DNA of 12,434 nucleotides from Bacteroidales bacterium (lineage in GTDB: Bacteria; Bacteroidota; Bacteroidia; Bacteroidales; Paludibacteraceae). The position numbers and the translations under genes were made by a program. Position 1 is the stretch's first letter, and each line of letters starts with the position of its first letter. The stretch spans positions 1-12,434 of the forward strand of contig CAAFXN010000052.1 of assembly GCA_900766775.1 (NCBI GenBank), in the 5' to 3' direction. The notes under the pieces were generated by a model that saw only the letters and a list, made by a program, of their open reading frames with translations, did no database searches and was not told where the DNA came from. This document shows positions 1-6,832 of the stretch, one piece after another.

Positions 1-59
1 AGAAAAAACGGGATATACGCAAATAAAAGTGCACCTTTCTACAATGTTTCTTGGGTATG

Positions 60-142
60 CAAGCACCTGCACACCTGGGCTATAATATATCCGCGGGCGA
101 GACATACCCGACTTGTCTGGATGTACCACCCGCGTCCCCAGT
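60..142. repeat. Extragenic repeat, left copy, running into pcp
   Basis: This 83-bp stretch begins CAAGCACCTGC and ends GCGTCCCCAGT, both 11-mers identical to the outer ends of an 81-bp stretch at 12334-12414 in the same orientation. The interiors are diverged but both contain a GGCGAGAC core next to GC-rich arms. The stop codon and last 20 codons of pcp lie inside it. Bases 1-59 hold nothing I recognise. Confidence 0.6.
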
Positions 143-724
143 ATGGCATATATAGACATTTAAGGCGGCTTTTATCGCCTCTGCCATAGAGGGTATGGGT
201 AGATAATCGTTTGATGGCAGGTGGATGAAGACGGCTTTTGTGGGCAGGTGTCGGATGGCAATCTCATGCAAAGCGGCATAATAAACAGCGTTGCATACAA
301 AGGTGCCGGCAGAATTGCTTATCTTGCATGGGTATCCTGAATCACGGATAGCAGCCGCTATCTGCTTGATAGGTGCATTGGAGAAATACGCAGTCGGAGC
401 ATTAGCGTATATGGGCATATCGGTCGGACAAAACCCGTTGTTGTCATTCTGCGCGGCGTCCATCAGGTTGATGGCAACGCGCTCTACGCAAATCTCTTGG
501 CGAGCCCATGCTACGCCCAACATGATTACCTCGTCAAAATGCATCATCTGTGTGCGTATCCATTCCGTAGCGGGCAGATAGGCTACGGGCAGAATCCGAG
601 TACTCAGTTCGATTCCCGCGAAAGACTCCTTCTCAAGCAGCGATACTACTTCTTGAGACGGATTGGTATCTCTTGTCCCAAACGGCTCAAAACCCGTCAG
701 CAGTAACCTATGAGGAGTAGCCAT
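80..724 (-). CDS. pcp: Pyroglutamyl peptidase I (pyrrolidone-carboxylate peptidase)
   Basis: Cytosolic cysteine peptidase of family C15 that removes N-terminal pyroglutamate from peptides. The N-terminus has the family signature LLTGFEPFG. Numbering from the ATG at 724, the catalytic triad is visible: Glu81 in ERVAIN, Cys144 in SAGTFVCN and His168 in FIHLP. These are the positions I recall for the Bacillus amyloliquefaciens enzyme, which favours this ATG over a TTG three codons upstream. Its 214 aa is normal for the family. The start overlaps the end of the preceding ion-channel tail frame by 17 nt, so the two are probably co-transcribed. Oddity: residues from Thr195 to the end are encoded by an extragenic repeat, so the natural C-terminus may have been replaced; the catalytic core is untouched. 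Identification is firm. Confidence 0.93.
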   Translation of the reverse strand: MATPHRLLLTGFEPFGTRDTNPSQEVVSLLEKESFAGIELSTRILPVAYLPATEWIRTQMMHFDEVIMLGVAWARQEICVERVAINLMDAAQNDNNGFCPTDMPIYANAPTAYFSNAPIKQIAAAIRDSGYPCKISNSAGTFVCNAVYYAALHEIAIRHLPTKAVFIHLPSNDYLPIPSMAEAIKAALNVYICHTGDAGGTSRQVGYVSPADIL

Positions 725-1178
725 CGTATGCAATATCTTTTATTTTCATCTCCGGAGAGATAGTGTATTCTGTATGGAGGATATTGCTATGAATCTCCTT
801 TGCCAAATCCTCAGCAATCTGTATGGCACGCATATCCCAGCAAGTAACGCTCCATGCAATGCGCAGCGTAACAGCATTCACTTTTGTAGCCAAATGGCGG
901 CAGAATAATGTGCTTGCGCTATTGTTGTGGTAGCGCTGTTTGTCGGCTTGCAAGTGGTATTTCTCTTCCAATAGTTGTGAGAACGATTGGTAGAACGCCT
1001 CAAAACTTTCTTTGTCATTGAGGGTGATGTTCGGGTCATTGTAGGTCTCGTCTCCCTTTTTTGCCCCATAGCCAAAATGGAATTGGGTCGGGTATTCCGG
1101 CTCGTTGGCACCGCTGGCAGCCATGGGAACAAACACCCAATGGTCTTCTGCGCAGAGCAGACGATTGAGGTCGTCCAT
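708..1178 (-). CDS. C-terminal part of the ion-channel protein, out of frame
   Basis: This open frame of 156 codons continues the cytoplasmic tail of the channel encoded just upstream, but in the -1 frame. Its composition is that of a folded soluble protein (for example CAEDHWVFVPMAASG near the start and AVTLRIAWSVTCWDMRA later), whereas the channel frame over the same bases turns into Ser/Thr/Arg/Lys-rich nonsense typical of a wrong frame. I see no independent domain and no reason to think it starts at the Met at 1178; joining it at the C run (1193-1196) gives one 566-residue protein spanning 708-2407. It overlaps pcp by 17 nt. If the frameshift is real rather than a sequencing error, this part would be unexpressed or made by frameshifting. 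Function of the tail is unknown. Confidence 0.6.
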   Translation of the reverse strand: MDDLNRLLCAEDHWVFVPMAASGANEPEYPTQFHFGYGAKKGDETYNDPNITLNDKESFEAFYQSFSQLLEEKYHLQADKQRYHNNSASTLFCRHLATKVNAVTLRIAWSVTCWDMRAIQIAEDLAKEIHSNILHTEYTISPEMKIKDIAYDGYSS

Positions 1179-2407
1179 ACAATCCTGCTGATGGGGTCCA
1201 ACTGATCGGGTTTGTATTGATAGAAGGTTCTATAGGGGCGTTTCTCCCCCAACTCTCGGCATACGAAATTGAAGCCGCCCATTTTCGCCAAATAGTAGCC
1301 CCACCATCCTGTGATGGGGTCTATCATACCGCTTGGGACAAAGATGGTAACCTTGCTGCCACGGTCAATACATTGCCCATAAGGCGTATTCAAGACATAA
1401 TGCTCTACCGCCAACTTATCTTGCGGGTGCATCTCCGCCGGTTGCGTAGCCGCTAAGTTGATAAGTCGGAAATGGTTATCTCCTGCTATCGCATCCATTA
1501 TCTCATCTCCTTTGAGTCCTAACCGTGCTTGGGCATCCACTATGGAAACATATCGCGGTGCAATCTGAAAACCGGTAGGGCGGTCAAGTTTCCGCTCAAA
1601 TGCCAAGTGCAGTTTCTTCGCCCATTCCTCTGCATTCTGCTGACGTTCATCGTCCTCCATCACTTCGGTGAAGGCGGAGCCAATGAGACCGGCGGGTACG
1701 GCAAAGATAGCGATACCGAGCACGCCGATGATGCAGGCAATGATGCGTCCACAGAAGGTGATAGGCGGTGTGTCGGCAAAGCCACCCGGGTCGCCGATGT
1801 ATTGTGCGAATGCCCAAATAACCGATGTCCAACCGTTGTCATAGACCTCCGGCTGCGCCTCGTGCTCCACAAAGTAGAGGATAAAAGACAGCATGAGCGT
1901 GATGATGCAGTGGAACTGCAGGCTCACCAGCATCTCGTTTTTCTTGCTCTTGATGGCACGCGCCAGCACATCGAAGGCTTTTAGGTAGCGGAATACGCGG
2001 AACAAACGCGCCACACGCAGCACCTTGAAGGTCATGTAGGGGATTGGGAAAAACAAAGCCAAATAGAAAGTATAGGTGGACAGTACATCCATCAGCCCAT
2101 AGAACGATAGGCAGTAGCGCACTCTTCCCCACACGCCTTTGTATTTGTCGTCTATTAGGTCGGCGCACCAGATGCGGAGCGTTACCTCAACAGTGAAAAC
2201 CGCCAGCGTGAAGTAGTCTATAATCTCGAGCCATAAACCGTATTTGGCGACTATGTTGTCGTAGGTGGAGAGGAAAATCCCCAAGGTGGATAGCCCGATA
2301 AGGCTCATGATAGCATAATCGACATAGTTTTGCCATTGTTCTGTTCGCAAGTTGTCATCGAACACGCGCGCCAGTTGTTGCTTGAAATGCTTAATCTTTT
2401 CGTTCAT
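878..2407 (-). CDS. Voltage-gated-type ion channel (ion transporter family), frameshifted tail
   Basis: Inner-membrane cation channel with the six-helix plan of the ion transport family (PF00520). Hydrophobic helices lie at about residues 30-48, 60-79, 98-121 and 160-181. S4 is unmistakable at 128-143, with K128, R131, R134, R137, R140 and K143 at every third position. The pore loop is about 193-220 and S6 about 221-246, including the usual PAGLIGSAF end. The canonical potassium filter TxGYGD is absent: the equivalent stretch reads QYIGDPGGFAD, followed by the normal PxTxxGR. A large cytoplasmic domain of unknown function follows from about 255. After about residue 406 the frame is wrong; a -1 shift at the four-C run (1193-1196) rejoins the true tail ending at 708. 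Ion selectivity cannot be predicted. Confidence 0.82.
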   Translation of the reverse strand: MNEKIKHFKQQLARVFDDNLRTEQWQNYVDYAIMSLIGLSTLGIFLSTYDNIVAKYGLWLEIIDYFTLAVFTVEVTLRIWCADLIDDKYKGVWGRVRYCLSFYGLMDVLSTYTFYLALFFPIPYMTFKVLRVARLFRVFRYLKAFDVLARAIKSKKNEMLVSLQFHCIITLMLSFILYFVEHEAQPEVYDNGWTSVIWAFAQYIGDPGGFADTPPITFCGRIIACIIGVLGIAIFAVPAGLIGSAFTEVMEDDERQQNAEEWAKKLHLAFERKLDRPTGFQIAPRYVSIVDAQARLGLKGDEIMDAIAGDNHFRLINLAATQPAEMHPQDKLAVEHYVLNTPYGQCIDRGSKVTIFVPSGMIDPITGWWGYYLAKMGGFNFVCRELGEKRPYRTFYQYKPDQLDPISRIVWTTSIVCSAQKTIGCLFPWLPAVPTSRNTRPNSILAMGQKRETRPTMTRTSPSMTKKVLRRSTNRSHNYWKRNTTCKPTNSATTTIAQAHYSAAIWLQK

Positions 2408-2519
2408 AGTACCGAGTGCGCCCCAATCGGTCGGGGCTTAATAATTTGTAAATTTGAAAATTTGAAAATTATTACTGTCCTATGGCAATTGTCAAATAGT
2501 AAATTGTCCAATTGTCAAA
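2408..2519. repeat. Low-complexity spacer with a GC palindrome
   Basis: Between the channel and the barrel gene lie a near-palindrome at 2421-2436 (CCCCAATCGGTCGGGG) and AT-rich direct repeats: AAATTTGAAAATTTG and two CAATTGTCAAAT units. The flank CCGAGTGCG at 2412-2420 recurs on the opposite strand next to a similar palindrome near 3950-3985, so this looks like an interspersed repeat. No gene is visible. Confidence 0.45.
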
Positions 2520-3293
2520 TTAATGAATCATCCATGCTACGCCAAGCCCTACATTGGCACTTGAGGCAGGGTCTTGGCAGTTGAAAGCCCCATAGACATC
2601 CAGCTGCACGCGTGGGTGTACCAGATAGGTAAATCCGAAGTCCAAGTTGGCAGAGCCGGCTGTGTTCTTGCCATAGTCGGTGATGTAGTTGTAACTCTCA
2701 AGGAATGCGCCTGTTTTGTCGGTGATGCCGAAGCCGAGACATAGCGCAAGGAACGTGGCAGGCAGGGCGGAAACACCGTCCCATTCGGCTCCTACGTTGT
2801 AGTCAATAGTGAGCCATTCGGTCGCTTCGTGGTGGAAAAGGAGGTATGCAGACGGAGCCACATGTGTTGTCTTTGCTAGGTCGGGTGTACTCGGGATAGC
2901 CAAATTGAAGAGGAAAGAGACGGCGGGGAGCCATCGCAGTTTCTCGTTCTCTGTGCCCTCAAAAAACTTGATTTTCGTACCCAATACCAATGGCTCCACG
3001 GCGTATTCCCATTGTTTGCCATCGGCAGAAGCGAGCGAGCCATCGTATTCCACGCGCAGTTCGGCAAAGCGAGTGATACCGAAGCGGAATAGAGTAGTGG
3101 GCAGCGTGATACTGTGTGCGCCGCCCGCATAGTCGTACTGAAATCCTGTTTCCCATTGTACGCCCCTGAACGGCATCACATCCACGCCCGTAGCCATACC
3201 AGGGCGGTCAGCGGATATACTGCTTGCCGACTCTTGCGCATATATGCCCATCGCAAAAACAATCGCAAGGACAATTAGAAAAAATCGTTTCAT
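2520..3293 (-). CDS. Outer-membrane beta-barrel protein, 'phenol MetA' transporter type
   Basis: Predicted outer-membrane barrel of 257 aa. Residues 1-19 form a Sec signal peptide (KRFF, a hydrophobic core, then IYA before QES). The mature start carries ADRPGM, then an amphipathic strand with WETGFQYDY, matching the opening of the putative MetA-pathway transporter family (PF13557) common in Bacteroidetes. The rest alternates polar and aromatic residues, for example FAELRVEYDGS and NLDFGFTYLVHPRVQLDVYG, as expected for barrel strands. The start was set at 3293 because the signal peptide begins there and the gene before it ends at 3310; a start at 3344 would put 17 extra residues ahead of the signal peptide. 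The 16-nt gap to the YkvA-like gene suggests one operon. The transported substrate is unknown. Confidence 0.78.
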   Translation of the reverse strand: MKRFFLIVLAIVFAMGIYAQESASSISADRPGMATGVDVMPFRGVQWETGFQYDYAGGAHSITLPTTLFRFGITRFAELRVEYDGSLASADGKQWEYAVEPLVLGTKIKFFEGTENEKLRWLPAVSFLFNLAIPSTPDLAKTTHVAPSAYLLFHHEATEWLTIDYNVGAEWDGVSALPATFLALCLGFGITDKTGAFLESYNYITDYGKNTAGSANLDFGFTYLVHPRVQLDVYGAFNCQDPASSANVGLGVAWMIH

Positions 3294-3309
3294 CTGTTTT
3301 AAAACTATA

Positions 3310-3861
3310 TTATTTGCGGAAATCAATGTTCTTAACACCTTCAATGATCGTATCCATTGTTTGGGTTAGTTTCTCATCATACTCTCCGAGCCATTCGTGT
3401 AGTTGCTCTTTGGTATGCACACGGATAGTATCACTTATGTTTGCAGCCGTTGCTTTCACAACAAAGGTAAGCGATGCAAGATCGTCAGCAAATCCTCCCG
3501 GAATCATATCTGCTATCAAGTCCATTGGAAAAATGAAATATCCCAAAGCACCTATAATCATTGCTTTTTGTGAATTATTCACCTCTGCTGATTTGAGCAA
3601 CTCGAATAATAGCAACACAGGATAAACCAATCCTGCCCCTACCGTTTTTGCCACATTGGTTAATTTCTGATTCAAATCATGTTCAGAGAAGTAATTCTGA
3701 CATTTATCCATGATTGGAAGTAGGTCCTCTGTGGTGAATGTCGTTACTTTCCCTTTCACATCTTCGGCTACGCCTTGTGCAGCGGTCTTGGCAGCATCCA
3801 ATCCTTTGGAGGCTTGCTCTTGGGCTTTCTGAGCGAAACCCTTTAGTTTACTAAAATCCAT
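3310..3861 (-). CDS. YkvA/DUF1232-family membrane protein
   Basis: A 183-aa protein whose C-terminal half carries the DUF1232 (YkvA) signature: ALGYFIFPMDLIADMIPGG then FADDLASL at about residues 105-132, matching the family pattern of a hydrophobic segment with P-x-DLIPD followed by DDL. A second hydrophobic stretch lies at about 75-90 (AGLVYPVLLLFELL). The N-terminus (1-45) is a charged, alanine-rich helix with AQKAQEQASKGLDAAKTAA, probably a coiled coil. The start at 3861 (MDFSKLKGF) is preferred over one 49 codons upstream, because the intervening stretch includes a palindromic repeat and reads unlike protein. Function of the family is not established. It lies 16 nt upstream of the barrel gene, so they are likely co-transcribed. 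Confidence 0.8.
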   Translation of the reverse strand: MDFSKLKGFAQKAQEQASKGLDAAKTAAQGVAEDVKGKVTTFTTEDLLPIMDKCQNYFSEHDLNQKLTNVAKTVGAGLVYPVLLLFELLKSAEVNNSQKAMIIGALGYFIFPMDLIADMIPGGFADDLASLTFVVKATAANISDTIRVHTKEQLHEWLGEYDEKLTQTMDTIIEGVKNIDFRK

Positions 3862-4379
3862 ATATGCTGTGTTTTTTAGTTTATTTTCAATCGGTGGGCA
3901 CAACTTATGTTCTGCCACTTGAGGTTGGGCAATTCTACCTTGACCGGTTCCCGATAGGTCGGGATAAATAGGGTCGCACTCGGACATAATGTACATTCCG
4001 TTGAGCATATGTTACCAAAAATCGCACATCCTATTGTGCAATTCGGATGATTTCATCCCTCTTGGATGTTTGGCTTCTTATATTGAATGTATATTATTTC
4101 AACGAACATGCGGGGTGAGCGTTATAAAAACATCTTCACTTATTAAGGGGGTGCCGTATTTTCGGCATCTGGTGTAAAAAAGGACGGCAAAGTGCTATTT
4201 TTAAGCCAAAATCGCTATTTTTACAGAAATATAGATATTTGATATTCAGTTTATTATAAAGAAAATAAGGATTGAGTGTTTTTTATTTCAAGATGCCGAA
4301 AGGGGCGCCGAATGTCGGGAAAAAGGTACCGAATCGGCACTCCTTTCTTTTGTTCAAACGGTTTGAGAAACAGGTGCGC
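3862..4379. other. 518-bp hairpin-rich spacer without a convincing gene
   Basis: This contains several short inverted repeats: CCCGATAGGTCGGG at 3950-3963 (also at 12317-12330 with one change), a GCACA/TGTGC hairpin near 4022, a TGCCG/CGGCA stem at 4152-4167, a CCGA/TCGG stem near 4308, and the hairpin at 4320-4346. No open frame here has protein-like composition, and no TAnnTTTG promoter box was found upstream of the YkvA-like gene. Confidence 0.5.
4320..4346 (-). terminator. Likely rho-independent terminator after the 247-aa gene
   Basis: On the minus strand, AAAGG-A-GTGCCGA folds back on TCGGTACC with one bulge and a G-U pair, and the stem runs into five T residues. It starts 33 nt after the stop codon of the 247-aa gene, the expected place for a terminator of that operon. 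Confidence 0.5.
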
Positions 4380-5123
4380 TTATTTGCGGGACTCTTTCTC
4401 TGCCTGTTGCAGAATAGGTTTGAGGGCGTCTATGTTGGACGACAGTTTGCCGAACAGTCTCTTGAAGAAGCCGCCTTTCTTTTCGGTATCATCTGTATTG
4501 ACTTTCAGCGAATAGCCTTTGTCTTCTTTTTTGAACTCTCCGAACTTCTCCGTCAGGATGGCATCGAAAGCCGGTGTGGGTGTTACTTCGATACGGATTG
4601 CTAATTCCTTCTTTTGCGGGGTGAAGCCCATGAAGTTTTTCGGAGTACCATCTTTCTGCAGTCCGATATAGATTTTGTTGTACTTCAGTTGGTACTCGGG
4701 TGCGAAACTTTGGATGATACCCAGCAATTGGTCAGCGATCGCCACATTGGCTTCACAAGCGCGCTCCACCCAGTATTCGCGGGTGTATTCTTCGCGCTGA
4801 TATCCGGCTTTGGCTTTGGCATCCGCGCAAGCGGAGAGGAGGGTATCGTTGTTGATGAGTACTTCGTTAGCGGCATCTGCCACTTGCACTTCGATGCCGA
4901 ACTGTTCCATCATCTTGTCTTCGAAAGTACCTACTTTCATGCTGCCTTTCACAGCCAGTTCGCCTGTCGCCGGCGCGCCTTCGCCGCGAATCTCTGCCAA
5001 GCGGGCATCTGCCTCTGCGAAATGGTGGTGGTAATACACGCGGAGGGTGCCGCCAAATGCCTCCTTAAACTGCTTTTGGAGCGTGTCCACTCTCATGCGA
5101 CCGTCAATCTGAAATTCTGCCAT
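4380..5123 (-). CDS. Modular hypothetical protein: duplicated N-terminal motif plus FTPQKK domain
   Basis: 247-aa cytoplasmic-looking protein with no signal peptide or membrane segment. Residues 6-47 and 59-101 look like two copies of one unit: G-R-M-R-V-D-T-L...F-K-E-A-F-G...L-R-V and G-S-M-K-V-G-T-F...M-M-E-Q-F-G...V-Q-V. Residues about 114-211 form a second domain shared with the 317-aa protein encoded at 6828-7781: TREYWVER aligns with SRKEWVER, IYIGLQKDGTPKNF with FIGIRKDGNPCNF, then FTPQKK in both, ending VNTDD/VNVDD. It faintly resembles DUF5655-type domains (phenylalanine, then PQKK, then alternating hydrophobics). The C-terminus is lysine-rich. It starts 29 nt after the 150-aa gene and is followed by a likely terminator, so it probably closes that operon. 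Function unknown. Confidence 0.8.
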   Translation of the reverse strand: MAEFQIDGRMRVDTLQKQFKEAFGGTLRVYYHHHFAEADARLAEIRGEGAPATGELAVKGSMKVGTFEDKMMEQFGIEVQVADAANEVLINNDTLLSACADAKAKAGYQREEYTREYWVERACEANVAIADQLLGIIQSFAPEYQLKYNKIYIGLQKDGTPKNFMGFTPQKKELAIRIEVTPTPAFDAILTEKFGEFKKEDKGYSLKVNTDDTEKKGGFFKRLFGKLSSNIDALKPILQQAEKESRK

Positions 5124-5152
5124 AATGGTTAATGTTTTTTTGTATTATTCGA

Positions 5153-5605
5153 TTATTTAGCCAAAGTCTCTATCGTAAATTCGTGGTCAAACTTTATGGC
5201 ACTCCATAAATAGGAATCCACCTTACGGTAAGATAAATGTTCTAAATCGTAATTTTTCATAAATGCCTTGTAAACATCAACATAAAATTTATAATCTCGG
5301 AGTTTATTAAAAAACTGCGACTTTGTAAAACTATTGTTCTTTTCATCCGTTTGCTTTTTCGTACATTTATAAGGAAATAGTTTCCGATTAGCAAAAAGAT
5401 TACCAAAAAGTGTTGCGACCAAGTTATCGTATATAGGATATTTATCCGGATAATGGTTTGCACAGTATTTGGTTGCAAATGAATAATTATAACGAATTTT
5501 GTCGTTATCCAATGGTAATTTTGCAATTTCTTCTACTATACTCAATAATCTGTAAAGCATCGTACATCTGTCTGCTTGGTAGATATTATCAATAATATTA
5601 AGCAT
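5153..5605 (-). CDS. Hypothetical 150-aa protein with SFATKYC...PIYD motif
   Basis: Soluble, largely helical protein without signal peptide. The most distinctive stretch is residues 42-63, SFATKYC then HYPDKYPIYDNLV, an invariant-looking block of Ser, Lys-Tyr-Cys, His-Tyr-Pro and Pro-Ile-Tyr-Asp. I have an impression of similar blocks in uncharacterised bacterial proteins but cannot name a family. The ATG overlaps the stop codon of the Cse60-like gene (start 5605, upstream stop 5598-5600), so translation is probably coupled. It lies 29 nt before the 247-aa gene, giving a three-gene unit. It is noticeably AT-rich and Lys/Asn/Tyr-rich compared with the channel and pcp genes, in keeping with an accessory block. 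Confidence 0.72.
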   Translation of the reverse strand: MLNIIDNIYQADRCTMLYRLLSIVEEIAKLPLDNDKIRYNYSFATKYCANHYPDKYPIYDNLVATLFGNLFANRKLFPYKCTKKQTDEKNNSFTKSQFFNKLRDYKFYVDVYKAFMKNYDLEHLSYRKVDSYLWSAIKFDHEFTIETLAK

Positions 5606-5795
5606 CTTTGGTTTTGTACATCACCATCACAGAATAGACATGCCAACCATTGTCAGAGGGTCCAGTTGGACTAACATTATACTTTATATCTATAACTTCG
5701 ATAGTTGTTTCATTCTCTCGCAAGTAATTGTTTACTAAATTTTCAACATCGCTTGAGTGACAAGTTTTTCTCACAAATAATTTAATCTGTACCAT
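5598..5795 (-). CDS. Cse60-like small protein
   Basis: 65-aa protein, one domain. The pattern VQIKLF at residues 2-7, then a helix with ENLVNNYLREN, then EVIDIKYNV (33-41) and YSVMVMYK (54-61) matches my recollection of the small Cse60 family (PF10957), first described from a SigE-controlled Bacillus subtilis sporulation gene; the family hallmark is a KLF start and a VIDIKY...FSAMIIYK-like end. Bacteroidetes do not sporulate, so the role here must differ. The ATG at 5795 was chosen because homology begins there; an in-frame ATG at 5861 would add 22 residues encoded by an intergenic repeat. The stop overlaps the start of the 150-aa gene by 8 nt. Biochemical function is unknown. Confidence 0.65.
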   Translation of the reverse strand: MVQIKLFVRKTCHSSDVENLVNNYLRENETTIEVIDIKYNVSPTGPSDNGWHVYSVMVMYKTKDA

Positions 5796-5813
5796 ATTTA
5801 CATGTTTTTTGGG

Positions 5814-5852
5814 GCTACTCTGTTTAGGGGTTTCGCCGTTGCCCCGTTTGTT
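5814..5852 (-). repeat. Diverged fourth copy of the intergenic box
   Basis: On the minus strand this reads ACGGGG...CGAAA...CC...TAAACAGAGTAG, aligning with small gaps to the boxes at 6452, 8141 and 9661. TAAACAGAGTAG is identical to the copy at 8141. It lies 18 nt upstream of the Cse60-like start. It is weaker than the other three and could be chance. Confidence 0.35.
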
Positions 5853-5890
5853 GAACTGCATAAGAGCCCGCTGGCATTACACATTTCAAA

Positions 5891-6343
5891 CTATTTATTG
5901 CCCAACCAATGTCTGATGGTATCAAGTATGGTGATGCCATCTGTTGCATTAAGAGGATAGCGGCACAGAAACTCAAGTTGTCCTCTAACCACCTCATCTA
6001 TGAACGATTGCATTTTGTCGTAGTCTGTAGGGTAGGATAAAGAATAGACATATTTCCGCCGTTCTGTGAGATCTTGTTCTGATGTAAAAATAGATCCCGT
6101 TGTATTAGGACCAAAGATGCCGGTACGAATTAGTTCTTTTAGAACTTTCTCATTTGCAGTTACATAGTCCTCACTGCAAAATTTAATAAAGAAATGCTGA
6201 ATACAGTCCTTTATAGGATAGTAGATACAACGCAATTCCTCATATTCATCATCCGACATATTAGGATGTAGAGGATTTGTCGCTTGATAAGTAATAAGTT
6301 TTCCCTTTTGAATGTGTTGATTTCGTGGTGATAGTATACTCAT
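5891..6343 (-). CDS. Hypothetical 150-aa protein
   Basis: I do not recognise this protein. It has no signal peptide or membrane helix and appears mixed helical and soluble, with acidic and aromatic residues (SDDEYEELRCIYYPIKD at about 30-46; IDEVVRGQLEFLCRYP at about 114-129; it ends RHWLGNK). Two cysteines (39 and 56) lie near aromatic clusters, without a metal-binding pattern. It stands alone between a 14-bp hairpin plus intergenic box on its 5' side and a 95-bp gap with the weak box on its 3' side, so it is probably its own transcription unit or cassette. The leader contains TAAACTTTG, one base too long for the TAnnTTTG consensus, with no clear -33 TTG, so no promoter is called. AT-rich like its neighbours. 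Confidence 0.68.
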   Translation of the reverse strand: MSILSPRNQHIQKGKLITYQATNPLHPNMSDDEYEELRCIYYPIKDCIQHFFIKFCSEDYVTANEKVLKELIRTGIFGPNTTGSIFTSEQDLTERRKYVYSLSYPTDYDKMQSFIDEVVRGQLEFLCRYPLNATDGITILDTIRHWLGNK

Positions 6344-6387
6344 AGTCTATAATTGTAATTTACAAAGTTTATTTTTAATACCTACAT

Positions 6388-6421
6388 CATAGCAGGGGCG
6401 ATAGAACTCGCCTCTGCTATG
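6388..6421. terminator. 14-bp stem hairpin
   Basis: CATAGCAGGGGCGA pairs with TCGCCTCTGCTATG over 14 positions (one is G-T on the plus strand and A-C on the minus strand), with the loop TAGAAC. It lies after the FISUMP fragment and its box and 45 nt before the 150-aa gene start. No clear T-run follows on the minus strand, so it may be a terminator, an RNA-stability stem or a recombination relic. Confidence 0.45.
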
Positions 6422-6451
6422 GTAAAGAAATTAGTTTACTTATTAATCTTT

Positions 6452-6492
6452 TGCCTACTCTTTTATCGGATTTTCGGCTTCCTCCGTCTATA
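6452..6492 (-). repeat. Intergenic box, copy 1
   Basis: This 41-nt box directly follows the stop of the FISUMP fragment. It differs from copy 2 (8141-8182) only by a one-base gap. With the adjoining coding end it gives 65 consecutive identical bases (6462-6526 against 8152-8216), more conserved than the rest of the fragment. Confidence 0.8.
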
Positions 6493-6832
6493 TTAGCAGT
6501 CTTTTACAAGACGTACTGATAAGAAACGGTCGTTATAAAGGTGTTGTAATTTCATTTTTCCTAATTTGCCGTCAATCGGAATACCAAGTGCCATTGCTTG
6601 TCCATCAAACAGATTCTTTCCTTCGTATTTTTGACACATAGTTCAACATGATGCTACTTTATCCTCATACTCTTTCTTGCTTACAAGGTCGTTGGAGCAT
6701 TCTGTTGAAGACCAGGAAGTATAGTTAGCCAAATCCAATGGAGCAGATCCATAGTATCACTTGATCTGCCATTGGCAAGACAACAACTCTGTATTCCCAA
6801 AGCGGGCTCATCTAATGGAAGTTATTATTATT
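6493..6832 (-). pseudogene. Decayed 3' fragment of a FISUMP-domain gene
   Basis: Aligned with the intact fusion gene at 8183-9637, this covers only its last ~115 codons. Recognisable pieces are MSPLWEYRVVVLPMA, then NYTSWSSTECSNDLVSKKEYE, then an in-frame stop, then NLFDGQAMALGIPIDGKLG and the ending FLSVRLVKDC. Defects are a TAG at 6812-6814, a frameshift near 6749-6756 and a TGA at 6643-6645. Homology stops at about 6832, overlapping the stop codon of the 317-aa gene by a few bases, so the break lies exactly at that gene's 3' end. There is no upstream start or N-terminal part, so no complete product can be made. It is best explained as the tail of a lost paralogue left behind by recombination or replacement. 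Confidence 0.88.

Noticed and set aside
1529..1984. Plus-strand 151-codon open frame inside the channel gene
   Set aside because: It is antisense to the S4-to-pore coding region, whose motifs are clear; composition is that of a complementary-strand shadow.
3455..3475. CAAAGGTA promoter-like box
   Set aside because: It lies inside the YkvA-like coding sequence and no matching -33 element or gene start was evident.
3862..4008. A start 49 codons earlier for the YkvA-like gene
   Set aside because: The added residues cover a palindromic repeat and read unlike protein; the gene starts naturally at MDFSKLKGF.
5796..5861. A start 22 codons earlier for the Cse60-like gene
   Set aside because: The added sequence overlaps the intergenic box, and family similarity begins at MVQIKLF.
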